Made by a program: the position numbers and the translations under genes. Positions 23,513 to 31,898 of a DNA stretch of 64,000 bases are shown here, one piece after another. The notes beneath the pieces were generated by a model. The model was not told the origin of the DNA. It was given only the letters and a program-made list of their open reading frames with translations, and did not search any database. This DNA is from a virus: positions 1 to 64,000 of the IMG/VR virus record IMGVR_UViG_3300030419_007368. One strand, written 5' to 3'. Each line of letters starts with the position of its first letter. Within the stretch, counting starts at the first letter, position 1.

Positions 23513-24259
23513 CTAGGAAGCGAGAAGCTCCTCAAAAGCTTTATCAACTGCGCTAACAGGCGCGTCATTCTCGTAACGAGAGCTTTCTGATGAGACTTCT
23601 TCAGCGTCGGACTCGTCTAGAAGAAACTCGTCCAGCATCGCTTGGACCTCCTCCGCAGTCTTTCGCTCAAAAACAGAATCAAACTCCGGAATAGTTTCCA
23701 GGAGCTTGCTAATCTCCTCATCTGTCTCTGCCAACCTTGATGGTCGGCGCCTAGGCGTGATGGTTGTCTGTGGGAACTGTGCTCCCGCAGGTTTTCCATA
23801 GTTGATAACCAAGTCAGTCCCCTCTGTCACATCAGTGATGTCACCGTATTCAGGATTCAGAACTAAGTTCAGCAACTCCTTGTAAGCCATCTTTCCAAAG
23901 CCCCATAATCGCACTCCCTCGCTCTCTTCTCCGCGGACCAAGACCGGGGAAAAGAAGCGCTGGCGAGCAGACAGGCTCTTGGCCATCTTAACGCTTTCAT
24001 CGCTACCGTCCTTGTACAGGTTACGGATAAAATCATCAAGAGGGTCAGCTTCTCCGAAGTTCTTCTTAGGGCTCAAGAATCCAGGATTCTTGCCTAAGTT
24101 GTAGTGAAACCAGAACTCCTTAAAGGGGTCTCCATCGGAAGGAGGAAGAATTCTGATTACTGTTTCTCCATCTTCCGGGCGCCAAAAGGCACTTTTTCCG
24201 TTGCCGCGATTCTCCAAGGCGTCGCGCTTCGCCTTCATTTTTGCAAAATCAATTCCCAT
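23513..24259 (-). CDS. ssb: single-stranded DNA-binding protein (gp32-like)
   Basis: 248 residues. The N-terminal segment GETVIRILPPSDGDPFKEFW and the FHYNLGK stretch match the gp32-type SSB core of T4-like phages. The C-terminal ~60 residues are strongly acidic (LLDESDAEEV...), as expected of the tail that recruits partners. It coats ssDNA at forks and recombination sites. Well-formed AAGGAGA site. Its own promoter and a leader hairpin are proposed upstream; a hairpin follows. Confidence 0.9.
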   Translation of the reverse strand: MGIDFAKMKAKRDALENRGNGKSAFWRPEDGETVIRILPPSDGDPFKEFWFHYNLGKNPGFLSPKKNFGEADPLDDFIRNLYKDGSDESVKMAKSLSARQRFFSPVLVRGEESEGVRLWGFGKMAYKELLNLVLNPEYGDITDVTEGTDLVINYGKPAGAQFPQTTITPRRRPSRLAETDEEISKLLETIPEFDSVFERKTAEEVQAMLDEFLLDESDAEEVSSESSRYENDAPVSAVDKAFEELLAS

Positions 24260-24292
24260 TGTTTTTCTCCTTTTTGCATTTAGCTATAGTAC

Positions 24293-24316
24293 AGCCAGTG
24301 AATATCCTGACTGGCT
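24293..24316 (-). other. hairpin in ssb leader
   Basis: Inverted repeat AGCCAGT/ACTGGCT (7 bp, 10-base loop) in the 5' leader of ssb, about 34 bases before its start. There is no T run on the minus strand, so it is not an ordinary terminator. It may be an operator or an mRNA-stabilising or autoregulatory element. Confidence 0.45.
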
Positions 24317-24323
24317 CTTCTAT

Positions 24324-24351
24324 AGAATAAGAACGACAAATCAAAAGTTAA
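24324..24351 (-). promoter_or_regulatory. weak candidate promoter ahead of ssb
   Basis: TTAACT (24346-24351), 16-base spacer, TATTCT (24324-24329); both boxes match 4/6 of the sigma70 consensus. It overlaps the stop of the tubulin-like gene. Confidence 0.3.
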
Positions 24352-25184
24352 GAAATTATTTCTTCTTCTTGAATTAAAGTCGCGTATTCTACACAGTAAG
24401 CGTAGTTATGGTCATAATTTGTCTGGTATATAGCAAAGCCAGAATCGACCTTCTCTTCTTTGTTCTCTTCCGTAAAGCTTCTTATTTTAGTCAATAGTCC
24501 GCTTCCTTCTTTCAGAGTTTCTTCGTTTACTCCAAAAAAGTATCTTCTTGTTCTAGGCTTGTTCAGCGAGTAAAATCTTCTTTGGTTAAAATTATCAAAG
24601 CTCATAACACCGAACGTCCCGATCTTCGAGGTTGCCGGTATAGGAGACAGGTTCGTCAAAATAGGTTCCGTGTTTTCGAACACAGAAAGCATGTGATATG
24701 TACTTGATATTACGTTGTTGATGTCTTTCCAATAACTAGCTATGGAAACGTTCTCTATTACTGATTCAACCATCTTATTGTCCACCACGTACAAGCGCTT
24801 AAGCAGTCCGGATCTGGCATATTGTTGCAAAACTCCAAAAGTTATCCTATCGCGGAGACGAGCTGCTTCGCCCAGGTCGCCCGGGTTAGGTTTAACATAC
24901 AAGACGGTAATCTCACTTGCTTTGATCTGCTCTAAAATTCTTAAGGCGGCGCCGCTGATGTTTCCTGCGCCGGACAATACCAGTGTGGTTGGGCCCTTGC
25001 ATTTCGATAAATTTAGTTTCTTGTAGTTCTTTTCGTAGTCTTCGTGAGTGTCTTGTTTCGCAATTTTTAAAAATCTAGAGTAATTATTATCTTCGCAATC
25101 AATATAAAAAACATTATATTGAGGGTATTTTTCAAACTCTCGGGCGACGGAACACCCTGGTCTTCCCAATCCAACTATATTCAC
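24348..25184 (-). CDS. divergent FtsZ/tubulin-like protein
   Basis: 278 residues. The order of motifs follows the tubulin/FtsZ GTPase core: IVGLGRPGCSVAREF (T1 loop, residues 3-17), a strand VFYIDCEDNN (T2-like), TTLVLSGAGNISGAA (66-80, at the place of the GGGTGSG T4 loop but altered), VLYVKPNPGDLGEAARLRD (T5/T6 region; compare FtsZ TKPFxFEG), LYVVDN, and SYWKDINNVISS (149-160, T7-loop-like). The phosphate-binding glycines are reduced, so GTP hydrolysis is uncertain. A filament positioning phage DNA, as with PhuZ or TubZ, is inference. ATGA-coupled to the polymerase-like gene. Confidence 0.55.
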   Translation of the reverse strand: MNIVGLGRPGCSVAREFEKYPQYNVFYIDCEDNNYSRFLKIAKQDTHEDYEKNYKKLNLSKCKGPTTLVLSGAGNISGAALRILEQIKASEITVLYVKPNPGDLGEAARLRDRITFGVLQQYARSGLLKRLYVVDNKMVESVIENVSIASYWKDINNVISSTYHMLSVFENTEPILTNLSPIPATSKIGTFGVMSFDNFNQRRFYSLNKPRTRRYFFGVNEETLKEGSGLLTKIRSFTEENKEEKVDSGFAIYQTNYDHNYAYCVEYATLIQEEEIIS

Positions 25185-26359
25185 AGAATTTTCCTCATAT
25201 CGCCGAAACTCTTGCCGGCGCTTAAATTAGATTTAAAGTTGCCAAATTTAGTATCTGAAAAAACAGCCATAATTTCCTCTAACATGTGCTTGTCCTCCTT
25301 GCACAAATCAATGACCAGGCTATCATGGATGCAAAAAGAAATGAATGATTTCCTGTTACGCAACATCTTATCAATTTTTGTCGCAGACGTTAAGAACAAA
25401 TCGCTCGCAGTGCTCTGTACGAGGTAGTTTACAGCTTTTTCTTCTGGTGCCTCTATCTTTCTCCCAAAAGGAGTATAAATTCGGTCCCCATCATAGTATT
25501 TTTTAAGTACGTCTTCGCGGCGGAGATGTGAGTTTAGTTTCTTATTCTGGGCTTTTGGATTATACAACCAAGAGAAGACTCTCTTTTTAACTTCTTCCCT
25601 GTCGTACTTGCTGTTGAACACGTTTTCTCCAATCCACGTGTGAATATCACTTTCTGGCTGCTCCTCGCCCAAAAGGCCGAGTAGAGTGCGCAATTCAGAC
25701 GAATTATAATCTAATTCCACAAACATATCGTTATTGGGTACTAAAACGTTTCGCAATTCTCGGTTTAGCGTCAGTATTGGAAAGCTACCAGGGGACGTCG
25801 TAAGGCGGCCTGTGAGTGTGCCCCACGGATTATATTCTATATATGGATTAGAATGTTTTATTTTCCTAAAAGTATTTCGGACCGAGGGATTTATAAAATC
25901 TAAATTATCAGACCTTATGTGTAGTTTTCTATTTTTTATACCACTCAACATACCGTAAACTTCAACAATAAAATCATGATTTTCCGGCTTTTTGAAATGG
26001 TTGAACACCCACTCGCATATATCGTTTTTGATTCCAAAGTATTCTAAAAGAAACTTTCTTGGAACAAGGTCATAAAAACATACGTCATTCAAGTCCACCT
26101 TAGCTTCCTTGAAAGACTGCAGAAAAGCAGCTCCACGAGAAGAAGCTTCAAGCCAGCGACCACTAAGCTCATCTGGGCACACGTCTTGCAAACTGGATCC
26201 ATTAGCCCAAATTTTTGCGTACTCGATATCAAGCCCCCGAAGGTGAATGCTCGGAGCCCAAGTATGAGTCAGTTGCAGGGAGTTTGGATAGTGATATAGA
26301 TCACCATCGCAAAACAATGCATAGCACTCTTTTTTAGAATCTAAAGCTTGAAAAAGCAC
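25181..26359 (-). CDS. family-A DNA polymerase-like protein (polymerase core only)
   Basis: 392 residues from GTG 26359 (GAGG nine bases upstream; a GTG at 26386 would overlap the previous gene). Motifs of PolA palm and fingers: GTLTGRLTTSPG, motif A VELDYNSSELR with Asp217, motif B-like EVKKRVFSWLYNP, NYLVQSTASDL, and motif C CIHDSL with Asp346. Both catalytic Asp are kept, but the HDE triad reads HDS and the usual NFG..YG of the O-helix is changed. No 3'-5' exonuclease or 5'-nuclease domain. It may be a repair or lagging-strand polymerase, or a structural relic. Confidence 0.8.
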   Translation of the reverse strand: MLFQALDSKKECYALFCDGDLYHYPNSLQLTHTWAPSIHLRGLDIEYAKIWANGSSLQDVCPDELSGRWLEASSRGAAFLQSFKEAKVDLNDVCFYDLVPRKFLLEYFGIKNDICEWVFNHFKKPENHDFIVEVYGMLSGIKNRKLHIRSDNLDFINPSVRNTFRKIKHSNPYIEYNPWGTLTGRLTTSPGSFPILTLNRELRNVLVPNNDMFVELDYNSSELRTLLGLLGEEQPESDIHTWIGENVFNSKYDREEVKKRVFSWLYNPKAQNKKLNSHLRREDVLKKYYDGDRIYTPFGRKIEAPEEKAVNYLVQSTASDLFLTSATKIDKMLRNRKSFISFCIHDSLVIDLCKEDKHMLEEIMAVFSDTKFGNFKSNLSAGKSFGDMRKIL

Positions 26360-26366
26360 GAATACC

Positions 26367-27749
26367 TCACGAGGGGCCAAGAACACCAGTTAAGGCAAGG
26401 TCGACTCTAGACGGATTAAGAGAATTTTCTTTTGCTTCGCGCAATCTTTTCTCGTAATTAACGTTAGTCTCGCCATGCCAATATTTTCCTTTCGTAATAA
26501 ACTTAGTAGCGTGGATACCCCTAGTCAAGTTATTAATGTATTCTAGTGAAGATTCTGATCCATAAATTCGATAATTCCTGATTGTACGTTTCACAAAAAA
26601 TTGAAAATCGTGCACATCGTGCATAAAACCTGTCTCAATAAATCGCAACTTCAACAACATTTTCAGCCAAAACTCATCTGATGGGAACTCATTGGTAAAA
26701 CTTATATTATCTGTCTCGGGGTCGCGGGAGAGAGGGGGAGGCTCGCGGTCTTTTCTCTCAAAAATCATCCTACCCAGCACTTGGTCATTAATAGAAAAAT
26801 GAGGTTTCACAATCGCACTTCCTTTTTCGCAAACAACGTATTTGGTCTCTTGGAAAGTGTTGAATTGTAAATAAAATGCTTCATACATCGATGCTAGTTG
26901 TTTTTTTAAATTCGTCAACTCAGTTTCATATGCCCTTTCATAGTAGAATTTAAAAATGTTTTCGTAAGAAACTCCGTACTCGCTCATATATTTTTGTGCG
27001 GCGACGGGGCCATCGTCCCCTGAGTTCGCGGCGCCGGAAGCAATGTTGAAAACCAATCTCCACGGAGCGTTTTTATCAACCATGAAGCCGAATTTTTGTG
27101 CGGCCTTCACAAAAAATGTAAAATTTGCATCTTGAACATAATTTAAAATAGCAGCGTTGTTACTTGTGCCGTGTGGAACATTCGCTATTTCTATCATCAG
27201 CCCGCTAACAAACGGAGAACAGTGAGCAGACAAAATATATCCTGTCCTTGTTATCGGGAAGTTCCTGGCTATCTGGATTGCATAAAGTAAAAATTCTTTA
27301 ACAAAATCAGTAAAGTTTTTTATTTTCTCTTGGCGGCGGTCGATGCGTAAATATTCTTGTACAAAATTAGTGTATATTTTGTTTATATGGTTGTTGTATT
27401 TAAACTTTAAATCTCCTTGAGATCGCCAGGCTTTTTTTGCTACGATATTAGAATATGGACTATTCCTGTCTATAGAGTCGCTGTTAGCCATTTTCTGCAC
27501 ATACCTTCTCAAATCATCGAAAGCATCAGAAACGAAATCAACAGCGAACTCTGTGGCACTGGACATCCCGGTAAAGATTTGTTCTAAATTAGCTTCGTCG
27601 GTATAAACAGCATCGCCATTTTTGTCTATCCTGCCATAGAACAAATGCTTTCTCTCAAGATCGAACGCCGGAGTGTTGACAAACTGAGGGTAGAAATCAT
27701 TGACATTGTTTTTGGAATTGAAAATCGCTTCAGTTAGTTGTCTTGGCAT
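26367..27749 (-). CDS. unknown, probable virion protein
   Basis: 460 residues without recognised domains. It contains aromatic-rich mixed structure (TRTGYILSAHCSPFVSGLMIEI, APWRLVFNIASG) and no signal peptide or membrane segment. It follows the 949-residue structural protein by 17 bases and precedes replication genes, so it marks the boundary between virion and replication modules. A virion role is inferred from position. Confidence 0.8.
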   Translation of the reverse strand: MPRQLTEAIFNSKNNVNDFYPQFVNTPAFDLERKHLFYGRIDKNGDAVYTDEANLEQIFTGMSSATEFAVDFVSDAFDDLRRYVQKMANSDSIDRNSPYSNIVAKKAWRSQGDLKFKYNNHINKIYTNFVQEYLRIDRRQEKIKNFTDFVKEFLLYAIQIARNFPITRTGYILSAHCSPFVSGLMIEIANVPHGTSNNAAILNYVQDANFTFFVKAAQKFGFMVDKNAPWRLVFNIASGAANSGDDGPVAAQKYMSEYGVSYENIFKFYYERAYETELTNLKKQLASMYEAFYLQFNTFQETKYVVCEKGSAIVKPHFSINDQVLGRMIFERKDREPPPLSRDPETDNISFTNEFPSDEFWLKMLLKLRFIETGFMHDVHDFQFFVKRTIRNYRIYGSESSLEYINNLTRGIHATKFITKGKYWHGETNVNYEKRLREAKENSLNPSRVDLALTGVLGPS

Positions 27750-27766
27750 AAACCTCCCCCCTATAA

Positions 27767-30616
27767 CTATCTAGCCGCCTGCGCCGTTTGTTTGCCGTTG
27801 ATTTCTGTTTTATATCCGCCATCTCTAGAAATAGTCATCGTTGTTTTTAAAACGATGTGATATCCGCCCAGATTCATTTGATATGCTAAAGATGATGGAC
27901 TCTCCACTCTACCAAGGCCGGCCAGACTAGGGTTGACATAATAATACATACCAGGTGTAAACAAAGAGGTGCCTATTAAGTTTAAATCAGTGTTATACGG
28001 AAACTTCAACTGCTCTAGCTGGTCGACGCCTTGTTCAGCCGCTTGCTCTGCTCGAAGTTCAGCGAGATGCGGAATTTGCACACGAGAAAACTTCATAGAT
28101 TTTAATAAGCCTTTGTCTGAACCAATATTAAAATGATATATTCCGTCTGCTAGATCTTCAACAACATCTGCCTTTCTTTTCGTCACGTCCTTCGCACTGG
28201 TTACATACACTAGCCAATAATCATATGACGTTTTAACCATCGTTTCGGATGACATCGGCTGACTTACCTTATCATAATAATCAAACTTATAATCAGCACT
28301 AGTAACGTCCACTACTCTCTTCATCGGTAGAAGCTCGGCTATTTTTCCCGCATCACGTCCGCAGACCTTGAAGTCTGATCCGGGGAGTTGTTTTCCTGGC
28401 AGACTCAGAGCAATCGCGCTTGACCTCGCTTTAGGTGGCTTAAGGGACTTAGGGAAGCCAACACCAAGGGAAGGTATAACTAGATCGTTCACTAGTGATA
28501 AAACAAAAGAGCCAAGAGGCATTTGAGTCCTCCTTCTTCGAACGATCTTGTTCAAGAACCACGCTCGAAAAAGATTAAACGAAACTGGAAACTGTGCCAA
28601 ATTTATTTTCTGTATTTTCCCGTTTCGATCATAATACTCTATCGGGCCAAGAAGCATCCTCACATTAGTCAGGGGATAATCTATACCCGTATCTGGGCCC
28701 TTTAAGTATGTCCCCACAGGGAAGATTGTTTTAGGCGAAGACTCCTGGTTCGTCGTTGGATCAAAAATAGGCTCATCGCCAAAATCGAGCATCTTCATAC
28801 CCGCATTTCGGCTTGCTAATTCAATAATATCTCCCAAAAACAGAAAATAAAATGGATACGCCTCTTTGTCGTAATTTAATATAGATTTCTTTGCTTTGTC
28901 CTGCTTCTTCTTTGTGGACTCTTTATCTTTTGACTCTGCTTCACCGTCAAGAGACGACACAAGTTGTTGTGCTGTCTCTTCTTTCAAATCTAGCTTGTCT
29001 TTGTCAAGTATATTGCACCTTCCAACGTCTATTTCTGACTTTGCCTTGCCTATTGCCAGCGAAGTTGACTTTATGACTTCCTCATCCGACAATGCGTCTA
29101 AATTTTGTTCCTCGACTCCTTTGTGCTTCGCTACATCTTTCGCAAGAACAACGCCCATGGATTTTTCTACATATTTTTTCGAAGCGCGCGTGCAAAAAAG
29201 ACGCGTTCCGTAACCGCCCTGTTTTGGTGGATTGCCGTCAATCAGTGCGTTTATAAAGGTCCCATACAGATCTTTTTTAAATCGGTTGACTGTCTTCTTT
29301 AGGAACGCTAGGACTGCAGTGGCGTTTTTCTCCACCTTAAACCATTTGTAAACTTCCTCACCATCACCCTTAATTTTAGTTTGATTCTTTTTTGTGACCG
29401 TTCCAGGGCCTCCTGCTTTTTTATAAACATCTGCGAAAAAAGCATCTTTTTCAATTAATTCTCGCAAAGTTTTTCGAGCAGGGCAGTTGGCGTCACTGGT
29501 GCAAGTCTCTTTCGCAAGTCCCGCTTGAATTCCTTTTATCGATGCGGCTAATTTATATATGTGTGCCGTGTTGGTCTTCATAGTAGAAACGCCGCTAGTT
29601 ACATCTAAGTTGCCACCTTTCTGAATTCGAAATGAATCCTGAAAGACATTGACCTGGTTGCTGCCTATAGTGGTCTCAATAGCCCCCCTGTACTTTGCTT
29701 TTAAAATAACCTGCCCATTCTCTTTAATATCAAAATCATAACTTATTAAAGCCAGCGACAATATTGTATTCATTTTTTCGATATTGGAAATGGCTGTGAT
29801 GTCTTCTTGACTTAAATTAACTCCGTTTAGGGACGCAATATCGGGAGCAGTATAGCCCATCAAAACTTTTATCTGATAATGCTTGGGGTTCCAAGCATCA
29901 GAGCCTTTAACAAATTTTGCTGGTGGCCACAATATCATGTCAACATATCTGAGGCCTCCTGAGCTTGGAGATGGCTCTCCGGGAGGTTGTGCGTTTAGAT
30001 CTTTTAAACTCTTGAAAGACAGCTCCAAGGTACATTCAATGTTGTTCTCTATCACACCGTGAGTTTCTCCGTTTTGATGTACGGAAAAAGATTTTAAACC
30101 AACATTTCGAAAAGTAGGTTTCGTACTCTCGTACGCAAGATAATCTTCTACGCTGGATGCTAGCTCATACCCAAAATTATCTGAAAATTTAAACTCTCTA
30201 TAACAAGGCACAGGCAAGGCGGTTAAGGTCGAGCCGTCAGGTGTGCCGTCAGGGCCCATCTTCAACTCCTCATAATTAACTTTATAAATCCTTATTTTCG
30301 GTTGCATTAAAGACAAGACAGATTGCTTAATCTTGTAAAAAACATCGAGGGCAGGAATCCCCTTCAGTTTATTAACAAGTTCTGGTCCGGGGCCGTTCAC
30401 CTGCCTAAACATACTATATTGAAAAAATTTTGGATTGGCTTTGGTGAAACGCTTAATAGCATCGATATTCTGACTTAGAACATATTGTTCTATGTTAGAT
30501 ACGTTCTTGTCATTGTTGGTGACCGCCTTTTTGTCTCTAAGGTTCTTGGAATCCTCTGCAGACGCGGTTTTGACGCTACCCTTGCCTTTTGGCGATGTAA
30601 TATCTGGCGTTGCCAT
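27767..30616 (-). CDS. large probable baseplate/tail structural protein
   Basis: 949 residues, not matched to a named family. The N-terminus is polar and low complexity (Lys/Asp/Ser). Residues ~120-260 look like a beta-rich domain (PCYREFKFSDNFGYELAS, NIECTLELSFKSL). A Lys-rich linker with EESTKK-like runs is present in the middle, and the C-terminus (TMTISRDGGYKTEI) is again beta-like. It lies next to a LysM/gp53-like and a gp48/gp54-like baseplate protein, suggesting a baseplate component. GAGGGG ribosome site. Confidence 0.85.
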   Translation of the reverse strand: MATPDITSPKGKGSVKTASAEDSKNLRDKKAVTNNDKNVSNIEQYVLSQNIDAIKRFTKANPKFFQYSMFRQVNGPGPELVNKLKGIPALDVFYKIKQSVLSLMQPKIRIYKVNYEELKMGPDGTPDGSTLTALPVPCYREFKFSDNFGYELASSVEDYLAYESTKPTFRNVGLKSFSVHQNGETHGVIENNIECTLELSFKSLKDLNAQPPGEPSPSSGGLRYVDMILWPPAKFVKGSDAWNPKHYQIKVLMGYTAPDIASLNGVNLSQEDITAISNIEKMNTILSLALISYDFDIKENGQVILKAKYRGAIETTIGSNQVNVFQDSFRIQKGGNLDVTSGVSTMKTNTAHIYKLAASIKGIQAGLAKETCTSDANCPARKTLRELIEKDAFFADVYKKAGGPGTVTKKNQTKIKGDGEEVYKWFKVEKNATAVLAFLKKTVNRFKKDLYGTFINALIDGNPPKQGGYGTRLFCTRASKKYVEKSMGVVLAKDVAKHKGVEEQNLDALSDEEVIKSTSLAIGKAKSEIDVGRCNILDKDKLDLKEETAQQLVSSLDGEAESKDKESTKKKQDKAKKSILNYDKEAYPFYFLFLGDIIELASRNAGMKMLDFGDEPIFDPTTNQESSPKTIFPVGTYLKGPDTGIDYPLTNVRMLLGPIEYYDRNGKIQKINLAQFPVSFNLFRAWFLNKIVRRRRTQMPLGSFVLSLVNDLVIPSLGVGFPKSLKPPKARSSAIALSLPGKQLPGSDFKVCGRDAGKIAELLPMKRVVDVTSADYKFDYYDKVSQPMSSETMVKTSYDYWLVYVTSAKDVTKRKADVVEDLADGIYHFNIGSDKGLLKSMKFSRVQIPHLAELRAEQAAEQGVDQLEQLKFPYNTDLNLIGTSLFTPGMYYYVNPSLAGLGRVESPSSLAYQMNLGGYHIVLKTTMTISRDGGYKTEINGKQTAQAAR

Positions 30617-30628
30617 CGAAGACCCCTC

Positions 30629-30964
30629 TTAATACCCCATGTAATACAATGCGGCGTCTAGCGGAACTGGAATAAGAATAGTTTCACCTTGTTTGACATG
30701 AAATTCTGTTGGCTTCTGGTTAAAAAGAGCAATAACCCACCACTTCGTTGAATCTGCATAATATTGATAAGCCAATCTGTAATATCGATCTGCGCTCGTC
30801 CACACGTGAGGAATTCTTTCAAAGTTTTGCATGTCGGACGCTGACGGATGCTTAAGCTTTGGAGTGTTGAACTGACGTATACTATTCATACCCCTAGTCT
30901 TTTTTAAATATCGCCTATAGGCATCGTTATCGTTTGTATATACTGACTGGTTGTAATATCTCAT
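30629..30964 (-). CDS. LysM-like baseplate wedge protein (gp53-type)
   Basis: 111 residues. The core DRYYRLAYQYYADSTKWWVIA and GETILIPVP follows the LysM-like fold seen in T4 gp53 and related baseplate wedge proteins, where a strand-helix-helix-strand unit ends in IPxP. Start and stop abut the flanking genes (TAATGA junction with the gene at 30964). Role: baseplate wedge assembly (family knowledge). Confidence 0.8.
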   Translation of the reverse strand: MRYYNQSVYTNDNDAYRRYLKKTRGMNSIRQFNTPKLKHPSASDMQNFERIPHVWTSADRYYRLAYQYYADSTKWWVIALFNQKPTEFHVKQGETILIPVPLDAALYYMGY

Positions 30965-31881
30965 TAGGGGCAGTCTCCTCTCTCTTCAACGCCAATATGG
31001 CCACCGCTCGATCTACCGATGTCGGCGCCGATTACACAATCATTCTTTGCCTTAGGACTGCCTGGGATAGGCGGCGCAGCGGGTGCAGCGGCAGCAGGAC
31101 GGGCAGGCGCCTCTCTTAGTACCCCAAAATTATACGGGAAGCCTGGGGCAACTGATCCCCCTCTCCATCGACCAGTGGCCGCATCCCAGCCCAGCGGATG
31201 ATCATGTACAACATTCAACGTACATGATACTTTAATTAATTTAGGCACCAACATCTTGTTCCCTTCCTTGACACGCCGCTGGAAGCCGGCTTCTTCGAGC
31301 AAGCGCGCATCTATATTGGCATTTGGTGATCCAGAGTTCTTAGGAGATATAGAAATAAAACCTACTTTTCCGTCATGGTTAATTTTAACACCTGTTATGG
31401 TACAAAGTATGCCCTGACCTCCGGATGTAGTAGAAGCTATTAAGTTTGCGTGACGGACGCGGAACAAAGGAGAAGCAGCTATCGAAGTGGCCACGTTAGA
31501 CTCTTTATATGCAGGATACAAAGAAGCTAGAAACCAACTTAAATTATTCATGTTCTCCAGAGCCATGGATCTAGAGCTTGAAGGTATCGACCACCCAACA
31601 CTGATTGTCCTCTTAGAACCTTTCCAGATATAATATGGGTCAGTTCTGCCAAACGGCTGTTCAGAGGTGTATTCAGGGCTGAAGCTATCCGACAATTGAT
31701 CAATATATGCGATAAACTGTATCAAAGGTGGGTTTTTAATATGCACAGGAATAACCTCCAGCAACGTACCGGCTACTGCTGAATCGGAATTTTCAAAATC
31801 ACCTTTTTTAAACTTCACGTTAGTGAACTTAGTTTTAGTGCCGTTGTATGCGGCGATTTCTGATTGAAAAAACTTTGGCAT
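30964..31881 (-). CDS. baseplate/tail-tube-cap-like protein (gp48/gp54-type)
   Basis: 305 residues. The segment IQFIAYIDQLSDSFSPEYTS ... FGRTDPYYIWKGSKRTISV resembles the region in T4 gp48/gp54 that contacts the tube (GR-D-P then a Tyr, K-R and a strand). The C-terminal ~60 residues are Ala/Pro-rich then GRSSGGHIGVEER. It forms part of the tail tube initiation complex at the baseplate by homology (moderate). Confidence 0.75.
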   Translation of the reverse strand: MPKFFQSEIAAYNGTKTKFTNVKFKKGDFENSDSAVAGTLLEVIPVHIKNPPLIQFIAYIDQLSDSFSPEYTSEQPFGRTDPYYIWKGSKRTISVGWSIPSSSRSMALENMNNLSWFLASLYPAYKESNVATSIAASPLFRVRHANLIASTTSGGQGILCTITGVKINHDGKVGFISISPKNSGSPNANIDARLLEEAGFQRRVKEGNKMLVPKLIKVSCTLNVVHDHPLGWDAATGRWRGGSVAPGFPYNFGVLREAPARPAAAAPAAPPIPGSPKAKNDCVIGADIGRSSGGHIGVEERGDCP

Positions 31882-31898
31882 ATCTACCTGCTCCTATA

